Assembly (NCBI RefSeq): GCF_003094615.1 | Contig: NZ_QDKO01000040.1 | Span: 134,675 to 198,674 of the forward strand | Direction: 5' to 3' | DNA length: 64,000 nucleotides | Source: Caulobacter radicis | GTDB taxonomy: Bacteria > Pseudomonadota > Alphaproteobacteria > Caulobacterales > Caulobacteraceae | Shown: positions 1 through 8,454 of the stretch, one piece after another | Numbering within the stretch: the stretch's first letter is position 1 | Layout: every line of letters starts with the position of its first letter | Position numbers and translations under genes: made by a program | Notes under the pieces: generated by a model | What the model was told of the DNA's origin: nothing | The model's database searches: none | The model's input: only the letters and a program-made list of their open reading frames with translations

Positions 1-30
1 TCATCGGGCGGTAGGGCTCGCTTATCTCCG

Positions 31-163
31 CCGTCATTCCCGCCCTTGTGGCGGGAACCTCTCTATCAGCTGCAGGTGAGTGAGGGGCGGATCGCTAGCG
101 ATCCGCTTGTGCTTCCCGTGCGAACGGAACCAGGGGTTCCCGCCACAAGGGCGGGAATGACGG
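31..163. repeat. Intergenic palindrome, family A copy 1
   Basis: Two perfectly complementary 29-base arms (31-59 and 135-163) begin CCGTCATTCCCGCC and end in the reverse complement. The centre holds a smaller palindrome around GGATCGCTAGCGATCC. A diverged copy sits at 62678-62812 with the same outer arms and inner hairpin. It lies just downstream of the minus-strand TraB/GumN gene. It encodes nothing credible. It could act as a terminator or as a mobile palindromic unit; no transposase is visible. Confidence 0.85.
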
Positions 164-180
164 GAGTAAAAGGCGTTCCA

Positions 181-1161
181 CTAGCTCGGCGAGGTCACCG
201 TCGCGCCGCCGGCCTTCAGCCGGTCCAGCACGCCGTTGCCAGGCAGCAGAAAGGCCAGGTCGACGACGGCGATGGTGACGCCAGGCCGCTCCAGCGCTTC
301 GGACAGGGCCTTGGCCGACTGACCGATCTGTTCGTTCAGCAGACCCGCCCCGCCGGGCGCGCGCAACAGGCAGCGCTGGGCGGCGCTGGACGAGTAGCGG
401 GCGCGCACCGAGGCGATGTCACCGTTGGCCCAGTCGGTTCCCAGCGTGTTCCAGCGCGGGGCCTCGTAGTCGATCTCGTTGAGGGCGTCGCGCAGGCAGG
501 CCAGGTTGGCCTCGTCCGACAGCTTGCCGGCCGCGCCCAGCACCGGGCCCAGGCGATACTGGCTCATGGCCTTGACCTTGACGCCCTTGGCCTTGGCCAT
601 GCGCTCGATGGTGCTGACCGGCTTGGCTTCCGAGAGGCCGGCGGCCTGGCGGAAGTCGGACAGCACGATGAAGCCCGCCACGGCCGGCTTCCAGTCCTTG
701 TAGGGGATCGCGGTGCGGCGGGCCTGGGTGCGGGCCTTGACGAAGCGGTCCTTCAGGTCGGGCGGCAGCTGGTCTTCCAGCTTCTTGCCGAAGCCCTGGC
801 GCACGCCGCCGCCGCCGGTCAGGAAGAACTTGGTGACCTGCATCGGTCCGACCGAGGCCTCGGGCGGCACCAGCACGAGACTGGCCTGGTCCAGGGCGCG
901 GTTGAGGCGCGGGCTGTCCCACTTCAGCTGGTGCGGCAGGGGCGCGGCCGAGCCGAGCACATAGAGCTTGGCCCCGTTCTTCTCGACCAGCCACAGGGCC
1001 GGGCCCGGCGGGCGGGCGACGACCAGCAGCTCCTCGACCACGGCGCTGCCCGGATCGGCCGGCTGCAGCTCGACCGTCGGCGTCTGGGCCGCGACCGGAA
1101 CGGCGAAGGCGAGCGCCAGGGCGGTGAGCGCCGCGATGCGGGCGGGTCTCGAAACGGCCAT
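181..1161 (-). CDS. TraB/GumN family secreted protein
   Basis: A 326-residue protein with an N-terminal signal peptide (hydrophobic stretch about residues 8-25, cleavage near VAAQT). The rest resembles the TraB/GumN family: an early segment with WLVEKNGAKLYVLGSA, the usual family opening where a short strand is followed by a conserved glycine-serine/histidine turn, then a helical region. The family includes putative periplasmic metalloproteases related to Tiki; this copy has GSA where many members have GTxH, so activity is uncertain. The start is supported by AGGAGGAGC a few bases upstream. It is divergent from the DUF885 gene, with 128 bases between. Confidence 0.75.
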   Translation of the reverse strand: MAVSRPARIAALTALALAFAVPVAAQTPTVELQPADPGSAVVEELLVVARPPGPALWLVEKNGAKLYVLGSAAPLPHQLKWDSPRLNRALDQASLVLVPPEASVGPMQVTKFFLTGGGGVRQGFGKKLEDQLPPDLKDRFVKARTQARRTAIPYKDWKPAVAGFIVLSDFRQAAGLSEAKPVSTIERMAKAKGVKVKAMSQYRLGPVLGAAGKLSDEANLACLRDALNEIDYEAPRWNTLGTDWANGDIASVRARYSSSAAQRCLLRAPGGAGLLNEQIGQSAKALSEALERPGVTIAVVDLAFLLPGNGVLDRLKAGGATVTSPS

Positions 1162-1289
1162 GGGTGCTCCTCCTGCTTGCGGTCAGACATAGTGCGCGTC
1201 GGCGGATGGCGAAACGGGGGCGTGGCTTGCGCGAGCTCCCCGACGCATGGCTGTCTGCGCCGGCTGTCGGCGATGCAAGGAGGGGAAAC

Positions 1290-3089
1290 ATGCTCAAGCG
1301 GTGGATGGGAGCGGCCTGCGTGGCCGCCGTGCTGGCCGGGACCTCGGTGTCGCCGGCCCTGGCCCAGGCGCCGACGGCGACCGCCTCGGCCGGCGTCGCC
1401 TCGCCGGCGCTGAAGGCCCTGGTCGACGAGCACTGGGCCTGGTGGCTGAAGGGCGCGCCGGTGCAGGCCACCCTGCTGGGCGTGCGGACCTATGACGACC
1501 AGCTGGACGATCCGTCCCTGGCCTTCGCCGATCGCCGCGCCGCCGAGGCGCAAGCCTTTCTTGCGCGGCTGGACGCCATCTCCGACGCCGGCCTCTCCCA
1601 GCCCGACCGGGTCAACAAGGCCATCCTGCATCGCATGCTGAGCGAGCAGGTCGAGGGCAACCGCTTCGGCCAGCGCACCATGCTGTTTTCCAGCATCGGC
1701 AGCTGGCACCAGTATTTCGCCGCCCTGCCCGACATGCTGCCGTTCTTCACCAAGGCCGACTACGACAGCTACCTGAAGCGGCTGGACCTCTATCCGGCCT
1801 ACAACACAGCCTCGATCGCCACGGTGCGCGAGGGGCTCTCCAAGGGCTACGTCCAGCCGTGCGCGCCGATGAAGGCGTTCGGGGCGACGATCACCGCCAC
1901 CATCGCCAAGGATCCGGAGGCCTCGGCCTTCTACAAGCCGTTCAAGGGCAAGAAGCCGGCGACGATCGCCGACGCCGACTGGACCGCCATGCAGGCCCGC
2001 GCCAAGGCGACCATCACCGGCAAGATCAATCCCGCCTACCAGGCGCTGGCGGACTTCTACGAGAAGGACTACGCGCCCCGGTGCCGCAAGGACGTGGCCG
2101 CCGCCGCCCTGCCGCAAGGCCCGGCCTGGTACGCCTACCAGGTGCGGGTGATGACCACGACGACCCGGACGCCTGACGAAATCCACCAGCTGGGCCTGTC
2201 GGAGGTGGCCCGCATCCGCGCCGAGATGGACGAGGTCGCCAGCAAGAGCGGCCTCGCGCCCGATCGCAAGGCCTTCATCGGCAAGCTGCGCACCGACCCG
2301 AAATACTACGCCAGGACGCCGGCCGAGCTGATGCGCGAGGCGACGTTCCTGGCCAAGACCATCGACGGCTGGATGCCCAAGCTGTTCGGGACCCTGCCAC
2401 GCCTGCCCTACACGGTGCGCGAGATCCCGGCCGAGATCGCCGAGGGCAACACCACGGCCTATTACAACGCCGGTTTCGCCAGCACCGGCTCGCCCGGGGT
2501 CTATTTCGTCAACACCACCCATCTGGACCAGCGGCCGCTCTACGAGATGCCGGCCCTGACGGTGCACGAGGCGGTGCCCGGCCATCACCACCAGATCGCG
2601 CTCCAGCAGGAACTGGACCTGCCGGAGTTCCGCAAGAACGCGGCCTTCTTCACCGGCTTCGTCGAGGGCTGGGGGCTCTATTCCGAGCGCCTGGGCATCG
2701 AGATGGGCCTCTACGACACGCCCGAGAAGGACATGGGGCGTCTGTCCTACGAGATGTGGCGCGCCTGCCGCCTGGTGGTCGACACCGGCATCCATTCCAA
2801 GGGCTGGACCCGCGACCAGGCCATCGCCTTCATGCTCGACAACACCGCCCTGTCGAAGACCAACATCGAGGCCGAGGTCGACCGCTACATCACCTGGCCC
2901 GGCCAGGCCCTGGCCTACAAGCTGGGCGAGCTGAAGATCCGCGAGCTGCGCACGCGGGCCGAGACGGCGCTGGGCCCGAAGTTCGACCTGCGCGGCTTCC
3001 ACGACGCGGTGCTGAAGAACGGCTCGTTGCCGCTCGACGTGCTGGAGACCCAGGTCGACGCCTGGATCGCCAGCCAGAAGGCCAGCTAG
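1290..3089 (+). CDS. DUF885 family secreted protein (putative peptidase)
   Basis: 599 residues with a signal peptide (MLKRWMGAACVAAVLAG... cleaved after ALAQA). The body is a typical DUF885 protein: a long helical domain and, in the C-terminal half, the HEAVPGHHHQ segment, which looks like an HExxxGH-type metal site, followed by EGWGLYSE. Members are predicted zinc-dependent carboxypeptidase-like enzymes of the periplasm; substrate unknown. The ATG at 1290 is chosen over upstream starts because AAGGAGGGG lies at 1277-1285 and the signal peptide begins there. Its stop overlaps the convergent gene's stop by four bases. Confidence 0.85.
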   Translation: MLKRWMGAACVAAVLAGTSVSPALAQAPTATASAGVASPALKALVDEHWAWWLKGAPVQATLLGVRTYDDQLDDPSLAFADRRAAEAQAFLARLDAISDAGLSQPDRVNKAILHRMLSEQVEGNRFGQRTMLFSSIGSWHQYFAALPDMLPFFTKADYDSYLKRLDLYPAYNTASIATVREGLSKGYVQPCAPMKAFGATITATIAKDPEASAFYKPFKGKKPATIADADWTAMQARAKATITGKINPAYQALADFYEKDYAPRCRKDVAAAALPQGPAWYAYQVRVMTTTTRTPDEIHQLGLSEVARIRAEMDEVASKSGLAPDRKAFIGKLRTDPKYYARTPAELMREATFLAKTIDGWMPKLFGTLPRLPYTVREIPAEIAEGNTTAYYNAGFASTGSPGVYFVNTTHLDQRPLYEMPALTVHEAVPGHHHQIALQQELDLPEFRKNAAFFTGFVEGWGLYSERLGIEMGLYDTPEKDMGRLSYEMWRACRLVVDTGIHSKGWTRDQAIAFMLDNTALSKTNIEAEVDRYITWPGQALAYKLGELKIRELRTRAETALGPKFDLRGFHDAVLKNGSLPLDVLETQVDAWIASQKAS

Positions 3090-3604
3090 GGCGTCATGCA
3101 GGCGGCCTCGACCACCGTGGCGTCCAGCGTCCCGGCGGCCGGGGCCTGCCAGTCCTGCTCGAAGCGATAGGCGTCCTCGGCGCCTTCGAGATTGTTGGCC
3201 GGGTAGCGGAAGGCCGCGGCGTTGCGGAAGCGACCCGCCGTGCAGTCGACCTCGACCAGCAGCTTTTCGGACAGGAAGGGCGGCGCGTCCGGCGCCTCTG
3301 CCTCGGTGCGCGGCTGGCGAAACTCGTGGCGGACCCAGACTTGGCCCCGCGGTTTGAGGCCGTCGTTGCCCTTGGCGGTCTTGGCGAACATCAGCACCGC
3401 GCCGTCTTCGCCGGCGGCGAAGAACGGCCAGCCGTCGCCACGCACCTTCTGGGCCCAACGCGGCATGGGCTTGGCCTTCTCGCCGGGGGTGACGACGACG
3501 CCGTCGACGGTCTGGGAGGCGGGCGGCGGAGCGGCGGCCTGAACGGCCAGCAGCAGGCCCCCGGCGAGCATCAGGTCGGCGAGGGTCACTAAGCGGCCTC
3601 CCAT
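3086..3604 (-). CDS. Small secreted hypothetical protein
   Basis: 172 residues with an N-terminal hydrophobic segment (LMLAGGLLLAVQAAA), probably a signal peptide. The mature part has paired cysteines (VEVDCTAGRF and VEAACMTP) and repeated aromatic strands, loosely like the surface-adhesin E-like small periplasmic proteins, but I do not claim family membership. A second possible start is the GTG at 3589, which has GGGAGG seven bases upstream; the ATG at 3604 adds an arginine expected in a signal peptide. Function unknown. Confidence 0.6.
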   Translation of the reverse strand: MGGRLVTLADLMLAGGLLLAVQAAAPPPASQTVDGVVVTPGEKAKPMPRWAQKVRGDGWPFFAAGEDGAVLMFAKTAKGNDGLKPRGQVWVRHEFRQPRTEAEAPDAPPFLSEKLLVEVDCTAGRFRNAAAFRYPANNLEGAEDAYRFEQDWQAPAAGTLDATVVEAACMTP

Positions 3605-3686
3605 GTCGGACGCGGGGCGCCCTTTCCTTCGTTGCTGGTCACGGTAACATGGGTATCCGAGCGATCAACCGGCCGAGGGCTTGCCG

Positions 3687-4142
3687 ATGACCAACAGGGC
3701 CGCCGTGCTGTCGATGCTGCTGCTCGTCGCCCTGGCCGGCGCGGCGCAGGCCGCTCCGACCCGCAAGGACAGCTGGGGCAAGCCGGGGATCAGCTACCTG
3801 AAGTACCGCACCGACGCCGCCGAGTGCCTGCACTATGTCGAGACCGCCGCGCCCGTGAAGCTGCCGCTGGTCGACGTGGTGTTCGAGATGGACATGGCCG
3901 TGGATCCGGCGGGCGGGCTCGACGCCATGTACGCCTATGCCGACCAGCAGAAGCTGCACATGAACCGCAACTGGCGCGAGGTGCGACGGCAGGCGACCGG
4001 GGCGGTCGAGACCTGCCTGGCCCAGCGCGGCTACAACCGCTTCAAGCTGACCAAGGCCGAGCGCGAGGAGCTTGAGGGCTTGCGCGTCGGCACGCCGGCG
4101 CGGCAGCTTTATCTGTGGCGGCTGGGATCGGAGCCGCGCTGA
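3687..4142 (+). CDS. Secreted hypothetical protein
   Basis: 151 residues counted from the ATG at 3687, which is preceded by GAGGG; a TTG six bases earlier is a less likely start. The first 23 residues are a signal peptide ending in AQAA. The mature part is hydrophilic with two cysteines (AAECLHYVE and VETCLAQRGY), a pattern common in small alphaproteobacterial periplasmic proteins where the C-terminal 'CLxxRGY' segment recurs. I recognise no enzyme motif. It is followed after 12 bases by the DUF2007 gene, so the two are probably co-transcribed. Confidence 0.6.
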   Translation: MTNRAAVLSMLLLVALAGAAQAAPTRKDSWGKPGISYLKYRTDAAECLHYVETAAPVKLPLVDVVFEMDMAVDPAGGLDAMYAYADQQKLHMNRNWREVRRQATGAVETCLAQRGYNRFKLTKAEREELEGLRVGTPARQLYLWRLGSEPR

Positions 4143-4154
4143 GGAGGTCGGTCG

Positions 4155-4583
4155 ATGAGCCTGACCGAGATCGCCCGCTTCGCCGACCTCGTCGAGGCCC
4201 AGGTCGCCGCCTCGCGGCTGCGAGCCGAGGGCGTGCAGGTGCTGGTCCAGAACGAGCACTGGGGCGCCAGCGACTACCTGATGACCATCGCCATGGGCGG
4301 CTTTCGGCTGTGGACGCCCGACGTCGACGCCGATGAGGCGCGGCGACTGATCGCCGACCTGCGGGGCGGCGAGACGTTGGCCGAGACCCCGTCGTCCGGC
4401 CGGGTGACCTCGACGGCCAGGGCCGGGGCGGCGCTGGCCCTGGCGGCGACCTTCGGGCCGACGGTCGCCCTGCTGCTGGGCGGCAAGGGTCGCGGCGGCT
4501 GGATGCGGTCGGTCGCGGTCGGGGTGGCGGGGCTTTGCCTGGCGGTCGGGCTGGCGGCCTGGGCCGCCGCGCTGTTTGGCTAG
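4155..4583 (+). CDS. DUF2007 domain membrane protein
   Basis: 142 residues. The N-terminal 70 residues fit the DUF2007 fold ('putative signal transducing protein'): LTEIARFADLVEAQVAASRLRAEG, then a strand pair ending in LWTPDVDADEARRLI. Two hydrophobic helices (about residues 95-112 and 120-140) anchor it in the membrane. GAGGAGG seven bases upstream supports the start. Known DUF2007 proteins are poorly characterised; a role in protein quality control or metal sensing has been suggested for relatives, but nothing here decides it. Its end overlaps the convergent exporter gene by four bases. Confidence 0.75.
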   Translation: MSLTEIARFADLVEAQVAASRLRAEGVQVLVQNEHWGASDYLMTIAMGGFRLWTPDVDADEARRLIADLRGGETLAETPSSGRVTSTARAGAALALAATFGPTVALLLGGKGRGGWMRSVAVGVAGLCLAVGLAAWAAALFG

Positions 4584-5473
4584 GGGGCCGGCGCCGGCTG
4601 GGCCTGCAGGCTTTCCGGATCGGCCTGCTTCTCGCCCAGCACCACGACGAAGCTGCCGGCGATGATCATCAGGCCGCCGACGGCTAGGGCCAGGGTCAGG
4701 TGGTCGCCGAACAGCAGGACGCCGATCGAGGCGCCCATCAAGGGCTCGATGTTGATGAACACCCCGGCGCTGGCGCTGCCGACGCGGGACGAGCCGTACT
4801 GCCAGGCGGCCGTGGCCAGCAGGGTCGACAGCACGCCCAGGCCCAGCACGCTTGTCCAGGCGATCGGCGACAGGTCCAGCTTCGGCGGGCCGTGCATGGC
4901 CAGCGCGATCGGCAGCACGGTGAAGGCGGCGACGATCACCGTCACCGCCGGGATGGCCATCGGCGTCGGCGGCTTGGGCGCGCGCTTCAGAACCACCAGC
5001 CAGGCCAGGAAGATCAGCAGCGAGCCCAGCGAGAGCGCCACGCCCAGCAGCGAGCCGGCGCCGTCGGGCTTGCCGGCGATCAGGGCCGCGCCGAGGGTGG
5101 CCGCGCCGACGCCCATCCAGGAGGCGCGGCTGACCTTCTCGCCCATGACCTTGGCGCAGACGGCGATCAGGGCCGGCATGGCCCCGACCAGCAGCGCCGC
5201 CAGGGTGACGCTGACATGGGCCAGGCCTTCGAACTGCACCAAGAAGGCCACGCCGTAGAGCGCGCCCGAGGCCAGCATCACCGGCGATTTGAACAGGGCG
5301 CGGGCTTCCTTCGTCGCCAGGGCGAAGGGCGCGGCGACCACGGCGGCGACGATGAAGCGCAGCAGCACCATGTGGGCCGCGTCGGTCTCGCGCAGGATCA
5401 GCTTGCCCAGCGGGAAGCCCAGGCCCCAGAGCGTGCCGGCGAGGATCAGGGCGAGGAAGGCGACGCGTTTCAT
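4580..5473 (-). CDS. EamA/DMT family transporter
   Basis: 297 residues with ten predicted membrane helices arranged as two EamA repeats of five helices, the standard drug/metabolite transporter layout. The first repeat opens with FLALILAGTLWGLGFPLGKLIL; the second ends in GVFINIEPLMGASIGVLLFGD, the usual conserved 'N-x-EP' segment of EamA proteins. Substrate cannot be inferred. The start at 5473 is taken because transport homology begins there and GAGG lies upstream; upstream in-frame residues look non-coding. The 295-base gap behind it carries the promoter region of the next gene. Confidence 0.85.
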   Translation of the reverse strand: MKRVAFLALILAGTLWGLGFPLGKLILRETDAAHMVLLRFIVAAVVAAPFALATKEARALFKSPVMLASGALYGVAFLVQFEGLAHVSVTLAALLVGAMPALIAVCAKVMGEKVSRASWMGVGAATLGAALIAGKPDGAGSLLGVALSLGSLLIFLAWLVVLKRAPKPPTPMAIPAVTVIVAAFTVLPIALAMHGPPKLDLSPIAWTSVLGLGVLSTLLATAAWQYGSSRVGSASAGVFINIEPLMGASIGVLLFGDHLTLALAVGGLMIIAGSFVVVLGEKQADPESLQAQPAPAP

Positions 5474-5768
5474 GGGGGCCTCATGGCGTATCCGCGGCCG
5501 CCTGGCGAGAGGCGGCGCGGCCCCGATATGCCGCGAGGGCGTGTCAGGGGCTGTCAGCAGGACCCGCGAGAAGATGAAATTTTCGAAAGGCGGCGTATCG
5601 CGGCCTTCGAGCCACAGGATCAAGTGCTTGATTTGCATGCACTTCGTATCATCGCGCCCGGCAACGCTTCATTGGTGTAACATTGTTCACAACTTCAGAC
5701 ATTTTCGCGCCACAACCGCCTTCAACCTAGGCCGCAGTTCGTTTCCACCCCTTGCGATGGAGATCGCC

Positions 5769-6365
5769 ATGCGTCTCGTCCTGAAGTCTCTCACCCTCGC
5801 CGCCGGCGCGGCCCTGGCGGCCGGCGTCGTCGCCGCCTCGGCTCAGCCCGCCGCTCCGCCGCCCCCGCCCGCGCCGCCGGAAGCGCCCGAGCCGCCGCCT
5901 CCGCCAAGCTTCGACCACATGGTGTTCCGCGACCGCATCGGGCCGGTTCGCATGCACCAGGATCCGGAAGCCCGCGCTCAGCGCCTGCGCGACGTGCTGC
6001 AACTGACCGACCGCCAGGACGGCGCGCTGAAGGCCTACATCGCCGCCACCGGTCCCAAGGAGCGTCCGGAGCCCAAGCCGGCCCGCGATGAAAGCGTCAA
6101 GGACAAGGCGCCGCCGACCGCGCTGGAACGCCTCGACGAGCAGGCCGAGCGCATGGCCAAGGTCGCCGCCGACCTCAAGGGCCGCGCGGACGCCACCCGC
6201 AGCTTCTACAACGCCCTGACGCCCAGCCAGAAGAAGGCCTTCGACGCCCTCGGCCCGGAAGTGACCGGCGCCCCGAACGTCAGCGTCCGCCGCTTCGAGA
6301 CCCGGGGTCCCAAGCCCGGTTTCGGCGAACGCCGGGTGATCATCCAGCGCAAGTCGGGCTCGTAA
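5769..6365 (+). CDS. LTxxQ (Spy/CpxP-like) periplasmic protein
   Basis: 198 residues with a signal peptide (MRLVLKSLTLAAGAALAAG...ASAQ), a proline-rich linker, and two LTxxQ motifs (LTDRQDGALKA and LTPSQKKAFDAL), the signature of the Spy/CpxP group. Members are small helical periplasmic chaperones or stress sensors often induced by envelope or metal stress. The ATG at 5769 has GATGGAG upstream; another ATG at 5757 would add four residues. The gene stands alone, 49 bases ahead of ccmC, so read-through into the ccm genes is possible but unproven. Confidence 0.75.
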   Translation: MRLVLKSLTLAAGAALAAGVVAASAQPAAPPPPPAPPEAPEPPPPPSFDHMVFRDRIGPVRMHQDPEARAQRLRDVLQLTDRQDGALKAYIAATGPKERPEPKPARDESVKDKAPPTALERLDEQAERMAKVAADLKGRADATRSFYNALTPSQKKAFDALGPEVTGAPNVSVRRFETRGPKPGFGERRVIIQRKSGS

Positions 6366-6414
6366 GGCGCCGAGACGATTGCGGGCGTCCTCAGGCCGAT
6401 CTAAGTCAAGGTCG

Positions 6415-7164
6415 ATGGGCGCCCGCAACCACAACAAGAACCCGTTCGATTTCCTGGCCAACCCCGAGCGGTTCATGGCCTTCTCGCGCTGGGCCGCGCC
6501 CATGTTCGGCGCGATCGCCGGCGTGCTGGCGGTGGCCGGCCTGGTCCTGACCTTCACGGTCCCCGAGGACTATCAGCAGGGCGACACGGTGCGGATGATG
6601 TTCATCCACGTGCCGGCGGCCGTGCTGGCGATGTTCGTCTATCTGTGCCTGGGGATCGCCAGCTTTCTGGCGCTGGTGTTTCGCCACGCCCTGGCCGACG
6701 CGGCCGCCCAGGCTTGCGCCCCGCTGGGCGCGGCCTTCACGGTGCTGGCCCTGGCCACAGGCTCGCTGTGGGGCAAGCCGATGTGGGGAACCTGGTGGGT
6801 GTGGGACGCCCGCCTGACCTCGGTGCTGGTGCTGCTGCTGTTCTATCTCGGCTATCTGGCCCTGCGCGGGGCCATCGACGACGAGCAGAAGGCCGCACGG
6901 GCCGCCGCCATCCTGGCCCTGGTCGGCGTCATCAACCTGCCGATCGTCAAGTTCTCGGTCGACTGGTGGAACAGCCTGCACCAGGGATCTTCCACCCTGC
7001 TGGCCAAGCCCGAGAACCGGCTGCCGGTGGTCTACGCCTGGCCCATGCTGCTGATGCAGCTGGCCTATCTGTCGGCGTTCGGATCGCTGTGGCTGGTGCG
7101 GATCCGGGCGCTGGTCTGGCGGCGCAAGGCGCGCAGCCTGGCCCTGAAGGCGGCGGAGGCCTGA
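6415..7164 (+). CDS. ccmC: Heme ABC exporter permease CcmC
   Basis: 249 residues with six membrane helices. The tryptophan-rich WWD motif (MWGTWWVWDARLTS) and the flanking histidines are diagnostic of CcmC, which holds heme in the periplasm and helps load it onto CcmE for System I cytochrome c maturation. The start at 6415 is supported by AAGG upstream. It heads a tight ccmC-ccmD-ccmG run. CcmA and CcmB, its normal partners, are encoded at 27.4-28.7 kb; ccmE, ccmF and ccmH are not in this window. Confidence 0.95.
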   Translation: MGARNHNKNPFDFLANPERFMAFSRWAAPMFGAIAGVLAVAGLVLTFTVPEDYQQGDTVRMMFIHVPAAVLAMFVYLCLGIASFLALVFRHALADAAAQACAPLGAAFTVLALATGSLWGKPMWGTWWVWDARLTSVLVLLLFYLGYLALRGAIDDEQKAARAAAILALVGVINLPIVKFSVDWWNSLHQGSSTLLAKPENRLPVVYAWPMLLMQLAYLSAFGSLWLVRIRALVWRRKARSLALKAAEA

Positions 7165-7168
7165 TCAC

Positions 7169-7336
7169 GTGCATTTCGATTTCGACGCCGGCAAGTACGC
7201 CGTCTATGTCTGGCCCGCCTTCGCCCTGACGGCGGCGGTGTTCGGCTGGATGATCGCCGACAGCCTCCTGGCCGCCCGCCGCTGGCGGGCCGAGGCCGAG
7301 CGCCGGCAGGCCGAAGCGAAAGAGCCCCGCAAGTGA
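7169..7336 (+). CDS. ccmD: Heme exporter accessory protein CcmD
   Basis: A 55-residue protein starting with GTG at 7169, with GGAGG at 7155-7159. It has one membrane helix (YVWPAFALTAAVFGWMIADS) followed by a positively charged tail (ARRWRAEAERRQ), which is the CcmD pattern. CcmD joins CcmABC and is needed to release holo-CcmE. It begins four bases after the ccmC stop and its own stop overlaps the GTG of ccmG as GTGA, so the three genes are translationally coupled. Confidence 0.9.
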   Translation: MHFDFDAGKYAVYVWPAFALTAAVFGWMIADSLLAARRWRAEAERRQAEAKEPRK

Positions 7337-7845
7337 AGCGCTGGCTGGCCTTTTCGCCGCTGATCGTGCTGGCGGCCCTGGCGGTGCTGTTCGCCGGCTA
7401 CGCCCTCAAGCGCAATCCGCAGGTCAGCCCCGACGCCCTGGTCGGCAAACCGGTTCCGGTCCTCTCCTTGCCCGACCTCGACAGCGGGACGCCGACCCCG
7501 GTCCGCAGCGCCGGCGACGGGCCGATGCTGGTCAATTTCTTCGCCTCCTGGTGCGCGCCGTGCGAGGTGGAGCATCCGCAGCTGATGGCGCTTAAGGCGC
7601 GCGGCGTCCGCGTCGTCGGCGTCGCCTACAAGGACGCGCCGGCCAACACCGAGGCGTTCCTGGGGCGTCTGGGCGATCCGTTCGCCGCCCGGCTGGTCGA
7701 TCGCGACGGCCGGGCGGGCGTGGAGTTCGGCGTCACCGGCGTGCCCGAGACCTTCGTGGTCGACGCGCAAGGCCAGGTGGTGGCCAAGCATACGGGGCCG
7801 ATCACGGCCGAGGATCTGGACGCGCTCGTTTCCAAGCTGCGTTGA
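7333..7845 (+). CDS. ccmG: Thiol:disulfide interchange protein CcmG/DsbE
   Basis: 170 residues: an N-terminal membrane anchor (about 8-25), then a periplasmic thioredoxin fold with active site W-C-A-P-C (Cys74 and Cys77) in ASWCAPCEVEHP and the cis-proline segment GVTGVPETFVVD. This is the CcmG/DsbE reductase that keeps the CXXCH cysteines of apocytochrome c reduced before heme attachment. The family's acidic residue after the active site (E78) is present. Start GTG at 7333 overlaps the ccmD stop. Confidence 0.95.
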   Translation: MKRWLAFSPLIVLAALAVLFAGYALKRNPQVSPDALVGKPVPVLSLPDLDSGTPTPVRSAGDGPMLVNFFASWCAPCEVEHPQLMALKARGVRVVGVAYKDAPANTEAFLGRLGDPFAARLVDRDGRAGVEFGVTGVPETFVVDAQGQVVAKHTGPITAEDLDALVSKLR

Positions 7846-7875
7846 AGCGTCGCGCACTTTCCGGCTTAGAAGCTC

Positions 7876-7908
7876 GTTAACCACGCTCGCGCACTCTGCA
7901 TTAACCAT
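7876..7908 (+). promoter_or_regulatory. CtrA-like half-site pair
   Basis: GTTAACC at 7876-7882 and TTAACCAT at 7901-7908 lie 16-48 bases ahead of the small gene at 7924. TTAACCAT matches the CtrA half-site described for Caulobacter; the full TTAA-N7-TTAA form is not present. Regulation by CtrA is therefore a motif-based inference. Confidence 0.4.
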
Positions 7909-7923
7909 GCTATCAACCGCGTC

Positions 7924-8202
7924 ATGAGCACCGTTCGTCCCACCGGCTTGCCCGCTGTCCCCGCCCGATCCTCGTCGGGCGCCGTGACTCCGGCCGGCCA
8001 GTCGCGCGCGGCGGCCTTCTTCCAGGCGGCGGTCACCGACGCGACGAGCGCGCGTCCGACGGCCTCGCCGATGACCGTGCAGTTGCAGACCCAGACCGAG
8101 CCCCAGGCGCGCCGCACCGTGCCGCCCAAGGCCTTCACCGCCCCGACCGAGCAGCCGCAGAAGATCCTGCGCCCGGGCTCGCTGCTGAACATCCTGGTCT
8201 GA
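7924..8202 (+). CDS. Hypothetical 92-residue protein
   Basis: Begins MSTVRPTGLPAVPARSSSG and ends ILRPGSLLNILV. It is rich in Ala, Thr, Pro and Ser with low hydrophobicity until the last eight residues, and shows no signal peptide, membrane helix or known motif. I do not recognise the family. Evidence for a real gene is codon bias (third positions mostly G/C) and CtrA-like motifs directly upstream. No strong ribosome site is visible. It sits between ccmG and a palindromic repeat, and could be a small cell-cycle-regulated protein. Confidence 0.5.
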   Translation: MSTVRPTGLPAVPARSSSGAVTPAGQSRAAAFFQAAVTDATSARPTASPMTVQLQTQTEPQARRTVPPKAFTAPTEQPQKILRPGSLLNILV

Positions 8203-8241
8203 GTTAGGCGCCTCGGGGCGCTTTGAAAGTTCCAACCATCA

Positions 8242-8383
8242 TCGTCATCCCGAAAAGCGCGGAGCGCTTATCCGGGACCCAGAGGACTGGGCTCCGCGGC
8301 AGGGTTCGCTTCCGCACATTCGCCGGCGCATCGTGGCGGCCCCTGGGTCCCGGCTCTTCGCTGCGCTACGGCCGGGATGACGA
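8242..8383. repeat. Intergenic palindrome, family B copy 1
   Basis: Arms start TCGTCATCCCG and end CGGGATGACGA, and both carry a GGGACCCAG/CTGGGTCCC pair inside. A second copy is at 38457-38597. REP-like unit between the convergent small gene and ftsK; no coding potential. Confidence 0.8.
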
Positions 8384-8399
8384 GCTGAGAGCGAGAACG

Positions 8400-8434
8400 A
8401 AAAACGCCGCGACATCGACTGTCGCGGCGTTTTC
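8400..8434 (-). terminator. Bidirectional terminator after ftsK
   Basis: AAAACGCCGCGAC / GTCGCGGCGTTTTC forms a strong hairpin with A-rich and T-rich flanks on both sides, 20 bases past the ftsK stop. It can end ftsK transcripts and read-through from the plus strand. Confidence 0.8.
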
Positions 8435-8454
8435 CTTTTGCGATCTTTCGAGCC

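Noticed and set aside
46-1413. Long plus-strand reading frame overlapping the TraB/GumN gene
   Set aside because: Antisense shadow of a high-GC gene: glycine/arginine/alanine-rich without family features.
924-3458. Long minus-strand reading frame over DUF885
   Set aside because: Antisense to a clear signal-peptide protein; low-complexity composition.
5674-5700. Imperfect palindrome TGTAACA-like near 5675 in the gap before the LTxxQ gene
   Set aside because: Arms do not match well and no regulator is adjacent; left as a possible promoter element only.
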